Made by a program: the position numbers and the translations under genes
In this document: one piece after another, positions 63,244 to 64,000 of the stretch
Layout: each line of letters begins with the position of its first letter
Numbering within the stretch: the first letter of the stretch is position 1
DNA from: Qipengyuania gaetbuli
Lineage (GTDB): Bacteria > Pseudomonadota > Alphaproteobacteria > Sphingomonadales > Sphingomonadaceae
DNA length: 64,000 nucleotides
Direction: 5' to 3'
NCBI RefSeq assembly: GCF_009827315.1
Contig: NZ_WTYF01000004.1
Span: forward strand, 1,488,001 to 1,552,000
Notes under the pieces: model-generated
Database searches by the model: none
The model's input: only the letters and a program-made list of their open reading frames with translations
What the model was told of the DNA's origin: nothing

Positions 63244-63918
63244 TTACTGGCCGCGGCGTTCAATGCGGCGCTCCTTGCGCGCCTCGTGCATGGCCTGGCG
63301 TTCCTCGGCGGTGATCACGCCGTTGGCGTCGGTATCCGCATTGGCGAAGTGCGCCTTGAGGGCCGCGTCGAATTCGGCGCGGGTCACACTCTTGTCGCCA
63401 TTGGCATCGGCCGTGCGCAGCATCTGCATGCCGCCGCCACGTCCGCCGCGGCGACCCTTGCGCGCTTCCTTGCCGCGTTCGCCGCGCGCCTCGTGCATGG
63501 CTTTCAGCTCTTCCTGCGAAAGGCCACCCGACTTGTCGGTATCCATGCGTGCGAAATGTTCGGCCATGCGGGCTTCGCGCTGTGGCGCGCGGGCTTCGCG
63601 GCGCTGTTCGCGGCGTTCCTTGCGCGCTTCGTGCATGGCCTTCAGCTCGGCCTGCGAGAGCTCGCCATCGCCATTGGCATCCGCCTTGGCGAACATCTCC
63701 TGGCGGTGTCCGGTGCGGTCCTGCGCATTGATGGCGCCGTCGCCATTCGCGTCCATGCGGGCAAAGGCCTTGTCGGCATGGGCGGTCATTTCGGCGCGGG
63801 TGACATTGCCGTCGCCATTGGCATCGGGATTGGGCCGCTGGCCGTGATGGTTGGCGAGCGCGGCGGTGCCGGTCAGGGCAAGGGCGGCTGCCGAAAGCGA
63901 AAGGGCGATCTTCTTCAT
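63244..63918 (-). CDS. Exported six-EF-hand calcium-binding protein
   Basis: A signal peptide (MKKIALSLSAAALALTGTAALA) precedes six EF-hand loops at about residues 32-43, 56-67, 80-91, 126-137, 171-182 and 195-206. All have the DxDxDG-like pattern except the fifth (DANGDK, Gly at position 6 replaced). Three basic MHEARKERR-type stretches alternate with the loops. It is the first gene of an operon with a two-component pair. AGGAGA lies 7 bp before the ATG. Likely a periplasmic calcium buffer or a sensor input. Confidence 0.88.
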   Translation of the reverse strand: MKKIALSLSAAALALTGTAALANHHGQRPNPDANGDGNVTRAEMTAHADKAFARMDANGDGAINAQDRTGHRQEMFAKADANGDGELSQAELKAMHEARKERREQRREARAPQREARMAEHFARMDTDKSGGLSQEELKAMHEARGERGKEARKGRRGGRGGGMQMLRTADANGDKSVTRAEFDAALKAHFANADTDANGVITAEERQAMHEARKERRIERRGQ

Positions 63919-64000
63919 GGTTCAATCTCCTGAAAACGGGAGAGCTGCGACGCGCCGGGGTCTGGGGGGAGGGTCTGTAGGGACAGCGCCGCAGCTCATG

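Noticed and set aside
63942..63997. GAGCTGCG/CGCAGCTC inverted repeat upstream of the EF-hand gene.
   Set aside because: Only 8 bp with 40 bp spacing at the window edge; not enough to call an operator.

Overview
The window looks like a chromosomal segment of a GC-rich alphaproteobacterium of the Sphingomonadales, most likely Erythrobacteraceae. I base this on gene order (lysC next to ubiG, mutM-ubiE-ubiB near coaBC-dut, yebC near ruvC), on quinone and outer-membrane genes of alphaproteobacterial type, and on recalled family resemblance; no search was run. It carries about 70 genes packed closely on both strands. I see no rRNA, tRNA, CRISPR, insertion sequence or phage gene. No gap without a gene exceeds 300 bases. 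The longest, 55239-55503, holds a candidate small RNA. The window cuts purT at its left end and ends at the right inside the upstream region of an EF-hand gene.

Layout: 1-6700 is housekeeping (purT, a methyltransferase, lysC, ubiG, a deaminase, an ArsC/YffB-like protein, ruvC, a DUF3147 membrane protein, yebC). 6900-9400 holds a DUF4136 lipoprotein and a membrane-anchored ToxR/CadC-like regulator divergent from a small membrane protein. 9400-15300 is dut-coaBC, ubiB-ubiE and mutM. 15300-17260 has a GST-fold FzlA-like protein and small exported proteins. 17360-20991 is a glutathione-dependent formaldehyde detoxification operon: frmA, cupin, two VOC proteins, a YbaK-type deacylase and fghA.

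21000-33261 is a coherent acetate locus. It has a DcaP-like porin, acs, a LuxR-type response regulator, a giant SLC5-fused hybrid kinase (CrbS/MxtR type), a VC_2705-type symporter with its DUF4212 small partner, a DEDDh exonuclease and a cNMP/CBS/DUF294 protein. The architecture matches the CrbS/CrbR acetate switch. Three promoter regions in it share a short dyad, GWCNTWAGWCY. Next come phaZ (storage polymer depolymerase) with a perfect TGCA-type palindrome upstream, an ABC exporter, an M13 peptidase, uppP, small envelope proteins, phhA and ppk2. 42188-46702 is a four-gene acyl-CoA catabolic operon (acyl-CoA dehydrogenase, CaiB-type CoA-transferase, thiolase, MaoC-like hydratase).

46700-64000 holds small lipoproteins, recQ, an SPFH operon behind a near-perfect AT-rich palindrome, a beta-helix protein, a DksA-like zinc protein, psd, a GNAT acetyltransferase, ribA, xth, the candidate sRNA, lolA, rpmG, arfB, an RluA-type pseudouridine synthase, a pabB-pabC fusion, a HerA-like ATPase, and an operon of a six-EF-hand protein with an OmpR-type regulator and a histidine kinase.

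The strongest candidate for something undescribed is the sRNA at about 55291-55413 (minus strand). It has a -35/-10 pair with 17-bp spacing, three nested or tandem hairpins with a C6 loop, and a strong intrinsic terminator. The acetate locus with its shared dyad and the SPFH operon operator come next.
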